Positions 31,835-34,628 of a stretch of DNA of 34,628 nt are shown here, piece after piece (position 1 is the first letter of the stretch; every line of letters begins with the position of its first letter). Source of the DNA: Clostridiales bacterium (GTDB taxonomy: Bacteria; Bacillota; Clostridia; Christensenellales; HGM11417); NCBI GenBank assembly GCA_012519285.1, contig JAAYQN010000058.1, forward strand, positions 1 to 34,628, read 5' to 3'. Both the position numbers and the translations under genes were made by a program. Under the pieces are notes generated by a model that did not search any database, had not been told where the DNA came from, and worked only from the letters and a program-made list of their open reading frames with translations.

Positions 31835-32410
31835 ATGGACAAGAAAGATATTTTGGAGATTTTCGAGCGGATGGGAGCGATCTTAAGAGGGCATTTTCTG
31901 CTCACCAGCGGCAGGCACAGCGATACCTACATGCAGTGCGCAAAGCTGTTCGTAGAGCCGAAGCTGGCAAAGGCGCTGTGCGAGGAGCTTTGCGAAAAGT
32001 TAAAAGGCGTTGAAGTTGACTTAGTGGCATCTCCCGCGGTGGGCGGGATAATAATGGGCTATCAGATGGCGCAAATTCTGAGCACAAAAAACCTCTTTTT
32101 TGAGAGGCAGGACGGGGTCATGGCGTTGAGGCGCGGCTTTGCAATCGAAAAGGGGGCGAAGGTGCTTGTGGTAGAGGACGTGGTAACCATGGGAGGCTCT
32201 GTAAGGGAAGTGATAGAGCAGTGCAAAAAAAGAGGCGCCGACGTTCGCGCGGTGGCATCCATCGTTGACCGCAGCGGCGGAAAGGTAGATTTTGGCCTGC
32301 CCTTTTACAGCCTGCTCAGCATGGATATAATCTCATACGAGGCCGGGCAATGCCCGCTTTGTGAGCGGGGCATCCCCGCCGTAAAGCCGGGGAGTAGGGA
32401 TTTAAAATAA
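31835..32410 (+). CDS. pyrE: Orotate phosphoribosyltransferase
   Basis: It makes OMP from orotate and PRPP. The 191-residue protein has FLLTSGRHSDTYMQCA, LVASPAVGGIIMGYQMA, and the PRPP motif VLVVEDVVTMGGSVREVI. The ending SYEAGQCPLCERGIPAVKPGSR, with its two cysteines, is found in the roughly 190-residue clade of this enzyme. It closes the operon. The next 260 bases are AT-rich, with only a weak AACCTT/AAGGTT hairpin (32442-32468) as a possible terminator. Confidence 0.97.
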   Translation: MDKKDILEIFERMGAILRGHFLLTSGRHSDTYMQCAKLFVEPKLAKALCEELCEKLKGVEVDLVASPAVGGIIMGYQMAQILSTKNLFFERQDGVMALRRGFAIEKGAKVLVVEDVVTMGGSVREVIEQCKKRGADVRAVASIVDRSGGKVDFGLPFYSLLSMDIISYEAGQCPLCERGIPAVKPGSRDLK

Positions 32411-32670
32411 TATTTTTTTGATTATTACAGGGCGTATACTGAACCTTCTTTCGCCGTTTTTCAAGGTTATTCTTCAAAAATTTTTAAAAATAGGTTGTTT
32501 TATATCGAGCTAGGCTTTAAACCTCGCCGATGGCAAAATGAAATATGAGCAGTTGCTCAAATGGATAAGGGAACATAAGGTAAAATAAATGCCTTTTTTT
32601 TGGCCTCTGTTTAATAATATTTTCATCGCCCTCATCATATCATAGTAATAATAAGGTGGGGAGAGGTGTT

Positions 32671-33372
32671 ATGGGAAAACTTTTGGTGGCAACTGCGGAT
32701 TGGGTGTTTATTGGCGTCGTCGCGGCGATTGCGCTTATTATCGCCATCCTCTTTATCATATATTTCAAAGTAAAGGGCAGGGCAAACCTGAGGGCGCTTA
32801 GGTGTGCTTCCAAGGAAGACGAAGGACCGAGTGAAGGGACGGAGCGCGACGATGAGATAACTGAGGGCGCTGAGGATGAATTTGTTTCCGCCTCAATGCA
32901 GGAGCCTGCCTCAAGCGAGGTCAGCGGTCAAACGGAAAACAATGGCGGAGCGGATGAGGTGGAAAGCAGCGGCGAATCCTCTGCCTCTTGGCAGGATGAG
33001 ACTGAAGAGGTTGTAGGAAGCGGCGACATTACCGTTCAGACAGTCCTCGAGGAAGACGGGTACAGGTTTTACGTAAAAGGAGAGGGGGGCCAGGTTCTTG
33101 GCGCCAGCGAGCTTTACAAGAGCAGGACGGGCGCGCTTAAGGGCATTAAGTCACTCGTAAACTATACCGATGCCGAGGTTTGCGACGAGGGAGATGGCAA
33201 GCCCTGCCCCAAGTTCGAGCTCTTCAGCGAGGGGCAGCTCCTGGGGTACCGTCTGTTAGCCAAAAACCGTGCGGTAAAGCTCTCATGGGCTGATTTTGCC
33301 GACGAGCAAAGCCGCCTCTATGCGATTGAGACAATAAAGAAGCTGCTTCCGAAGCTGCTGCTTGACCTGTAA
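32671..33372 (+). CDS. Membrane-anchored acidic protein with a DUF1508 (YegP)-like domain
   Basis: The 233-residue protein has one membrane helix at residues about 13-36 (GVVAAIALIIAILFIIYF). A Glu/Ser-rich acidic linker at about 45-125 follows, then a C-terminal domain. Residues about 135-175 (YRFYVKGEGGQVLGASELYKSRTGALKGI) resemble the DUF1508/YegP repeat, whose pattern is an aromatic beta strand, NGE-like turn, SELY and a GI helix. No enzymatic motif is seen. ATG 32671 has GGGGAGAGGTG upstream; GTG 32656 is less likely. Function unknown; it may be an envelope-stress or binding protein, but that is a guess. Confidence 0.8.
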   Translation: MGKLLVATADWVFIGVVAAIALIIAILFIIYFKVKGRANLRALRCASKEDEGPSEGTERDDEITEGAEDEFVSASMQEPASSEVSGQTENNGGADEVESSGESSASWQDETEEVVGSGDITVQTVLEEDGYRFYVKGEGGQVLGASELYKSRTGALKGIKSLVNYTDAEVCDEGDGKPCPKFELFSEGQLLGYRLLAKNRAVKLSWADFADEQSRLYAIETIKKLLPKLLLDL

Positions 33373-33381
33373 CTATCAGCA

Positions 33382-33399
33382 GGCAGCGCCTGCCATTTT
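33382..33399 (+). terminator. Weak terminator-like hairpin
   Basis: GGCAG-CGC-CTGCC forms a five-base-pair GC stem followed by ATTTTC. It lies ten bases after the end of the DUF1508-like gene. The stem is short and the U run interrupted. Confidence 0.35.
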
Positions 33400-33478
33400 C
33401 CTGCCCGAATTTTAGCCCTCTTTAAGGTATACTTTTCCGTCGTTTTGCAGACAATAATAAAAAACGGAGGGCAAAGAT

Positions 33479-33637
33479 ATGAAAGTCAACAACGGAGTAG
33501 ACTGCATCGTCAGGACCTGCAAATATCATGGTGGCGGAAACATCTGCAACCTTCAGAAGATTAATGTGGCTTCCGACATGAACGACAAACACTATTGCAA
33601 GAGCTTCGAGGAGAGGCCAAGCGTGCCCGAGTTCTGA
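33479..33637 (+). CDS. DUF1540-like cysteine-rich mini-protein (52 residues)
   Basis: An ATG behind ACGGAGGGC opens a 52-codon frame. The product has four cysteines in the order C-x4-C-x8-C-x16-C. The blocks are DCIVRTCKYH, NICNLQKINV and HYCKSFEE, which match the DUF1540 pattern (CxVxxCxYN, CxAxxIxV, CxTF) by eye. The spacing suggests a small metal-binding fold. The family is common in spore-forming Clostridia, but the role is not known. A strong terminator follows, and the gene probably forms its own transcript. Confidence 0.82.
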   Translation: MKVNNGVDCIVRTCKYHGGGNICNLQKINVASDMNDKHYCKSFEERPSVPEF

Positions 33638-33655
33638 GATTTTTGAAATTATGCG

Positions 33656-33685
33656 ATGACCTGTTTTAAGACAGGTCATTTTTTT
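33656..33685 (+). terminator. Terminator after the DUF1540 gene
   Basis: ATGACCTGT and ACAGGTCAT form a perfect nine-base-pair stem around a six-base loop (33665-33670), followed by T6. Confidence 0.85.
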
Positions 33686-33780
33686 ATTTGAAAATCATAT
33701 ATTGAATATATAGCGCAAAACACAACGTTGAGGCGGCAAACATATTATGCAATAGGAGCATTTTCATAGGAGGTGAAGAT

Positions 33781-34428
33781 ATGTCCTTTTTTACTAACTA
33801 TAAATCTGACAAGTATCCCGGCCCGATAAGCGGAAATCCCTTGAACGGGCTATGCGAAAAGGCTTGCATACAGGTGAAAAAAGTCTTTGACGCATGCATA
33901 AGGCAGGTTACGCAGGAAAACGTCTACGTAACGGTTTTCAAACAGATGCCTGCCAATCCCGCATACCCGCTCACGTTCATCAGCGCCAAGAGCACTTCTC
34001 CGAAGGGGATAATCACCTGTTTAGATATAGACAGACTTAGCGACAAGCCGCAATTCGCGAGGGTGAGGGCGGAGATAAACGTCCCCATAGAAGTACTTTA
34101 CGTTGACGCCAACGGCGTGGAAGGCAAGGGAGACGCGGTGCTCACGCTAAACGAAGACGTCATCCTGTTCGTGCCGCAGCCCTCGATAGTGCCGTTCGAG
34201 GTGGAATGCGTGACCAACGCAATAGCCCCCGAAGGCGTTTACTCGGGTCAAAACAACTTCTCTCTGACGGTGTGCATATCGGTGCTCCTGAAGGTCGTGG
34301 TGGAAGTTGAGCTGCTTGTGCCTACATACGGATATTGCACCATACCCCCCTGCCAACAGTTTGACCAGGAGCTCTGCGCGAGCTACTTCGAGCTGCCGCT
34401 GTACCCCGACATCCCCAGGCCGCATTAA
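33781..34428 (+). CDS. Conserved protein of unknown function, possible spore-surface protein
   Basis: The 215-residue protein has no signal peptide or membrane helix. The N-terminus contains KYPGPISGNPLNGLCEKACIQVKKVFDACI, with three cysteines. The middle (residues about 95-185) alternates short hydrophobic strands (VPIEVLYVDANG, VILFVPQPSIVPFEVECV, LTVCISVLLKVVVEVELLVP), suggesting a beta-sandwich. The end is Cys/Pro-rich (YGYCTIPPCQQFDQELCASYFELPLYP). I recognise no named domain. The strong ribosome-binding site TAGGAGGTGA and the spore-former context suggest a coat-type structural protein, but this is inference. A near-SigK -10 string (CATATTATG, 33741-33749) is seen without a clear -35. 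Confidence 0.8.
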   Translation: MSFFTNYKSDKYPGPISGNPLNGLCEKACIQVKKVFDACIRQVTQENVYVTVFKQMPANPAYPLTFISAKSTSPKGIITCLDIDRLSDKPQFARVRAEINVPIEVLYVDANGVEGKGDAVLTLNEDVILFVPQPSIVPFEVECVTNAIAPEGVYSGQNNFSLTVCISVLLKVVVEVELLVPTYGYCTIPPCQQFDQELCASYFELPLYPDIPRPH

Positions 34429-34453
34429 GGGCGCCGTCAGACCTGTCAAAAAG

Positions 34454-34483
34454 GAGGCACAAAAAAAGTGCCTCTTTTTTTTT
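34454..34483 (+). terminator. Terminator after the unknown protein gene
   Basis: GAGGCAC and GTGCCTC form a seven-base-pair stem around A7, followed by T9; an A run on the left can extend the stem past a bulged G. Confidence 0.85.
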
Positions 34484-34507
34484 GCAATTTTTGGGAAAAA
34501 ACTTAAA

Positions 34508-34580
34508 TTGCAACTACAAGTGCAACGGTTTGTATAATAAGTTTGTTTTACAGTTCCCTTTACCCCGAGGGGTAAAGGGA
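34508..34580 (+). promoter_or_regulatory. Promoter-like region and large palindrome at the right edge
   Basis: TATAAT at 34533-34538 is preceded by TTGCAA at 34508-34513, with a rather long 19-base spacer. TTGCA and TGCAA (34508-34512, 34521-34525) form an inverted repeat around eight bases, so an operator is possible. Downstream, TCCCTTTACCCC (34555-34566) and GGGGTAAAGGGA (34569-34580) form a perfect 12-base inverted repeat separated only by GA. The gene it serves lies beyond the window. Confidence 0.5.
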
Positions 34581-34628
34581 AAAATTTTCTAATTCTTGAG
34601 TAAACACTTGTTCTGCGGATTTGTAGCC

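Noticed and set aside
32442-32468. AACCTT/AAGGTT hairpin as the pyr operon terminator
   Set aside because: Only six pairs, a 15-base loop and no continuous T run; left as a weak possibility.
32538-32588. 16-codon frame after pyrE (MKYEQLLKWIREHKVK)
   Set aside because: No ribosome-binding site and too short to judge; it could be the tail of a decayed gene but nothing upstream continues it.

Overview
The window looks like a chromosomal core segment from a spore-forming member of the class Clostridia (Firmicutes). The evidence is gene order: gatA-gatB, yicC-remA-gmk-rpoZ-coaBC-priA-def-fmt-rlmN-rpe-thiN-spoVM, a dacB-like gene next to rluB, and yggS-sepF-lspA-rluD-pyrR-pyrB-pyrC-pyrF-pyrK-pyrD-pyrE all follow the Bacillus/Clostridium order, with deletions. 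A 27-residue SpoVM and a DUF1540-type mini-protein also point to this class. Every confident gene is on the + strand. Arginine AGG and isoleucine ATA codons look very frequent throughout (not counted). I saw no tRNA, rRNA, intact insertion sequence or CRISPR array. The lineage below class level cannot be fixed from the sequence alone.

Layout. (1) 1-11.3 kb: tRNA amidation (gatA end, gatB), then a tightly packed housekeeping run: RNA turnover (yicC), biofilm/matrix regulator (remA), nucleotide and CoA synthesis (gmk, coaBC), RNA polymerase omega, replication restart (priA), translation initiation (def, fmt), rRNA/tRNA methylation (rlmN), rpe and thiN. It closes with spoVM and a strong terminator. 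(2) 11.5-13.4 kb: a sporulation-type D,D-carboxypeptidase and an RluB-type pseudouridine synthase. (3) 13.4-18.6 kb: a five-gene biotin-dependent, Na+-pump-type decarboxylase/transcarboxylase operon with an OadG-like anchor, a stand-alone biotin carrier, an OadB-like pump and two different carboxyltransferases (acyl-CoA type and pyruvate/oxaloacetate type). A long structured leader precedes it. (4) 18.7-19.7 kb: a Fic-family AMP transferase fused to a helix-turn-helix domain, with a near-consensus promoter and an overlapping palindrome. (5) 19.8-26.06 kb: apparently one long operon: two paralogous RimK-like ATP-grasp proteins, an anti-sigma antagonist, a motif-poor anti-sigma protein, a SigB-like sigma factor, a second HATPase protein, then yggS, sepF, lspA and rluD. 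(6) 26.06-32.4 kb: pyrimidine operon pyrR-B-C-F-K-D-E behind a PyrR-type attenuator. (7) 32.4-34.6 kb: a membrane-anchored DUF1508-like protein, a DUF1540 mini-protein, a cysteine-containing protein of unknown function and an unassigned regulatory region at the right edge.

The most interesting material is in regions 3-5: the two-carboxyltransferase sodium-pump cluster with a possible switching leader; the Fic-HTH gene that may repress itself; and the operon pairing a canonical and a motif-altered ATP-grasp protein with a partner-switch module in which the anti-sigma protein next to the sigma gene has lost its ATP-binding motifs while a second HATPase keeps most of them. All functional claims rest on motif reading and gene order; no database search was run.
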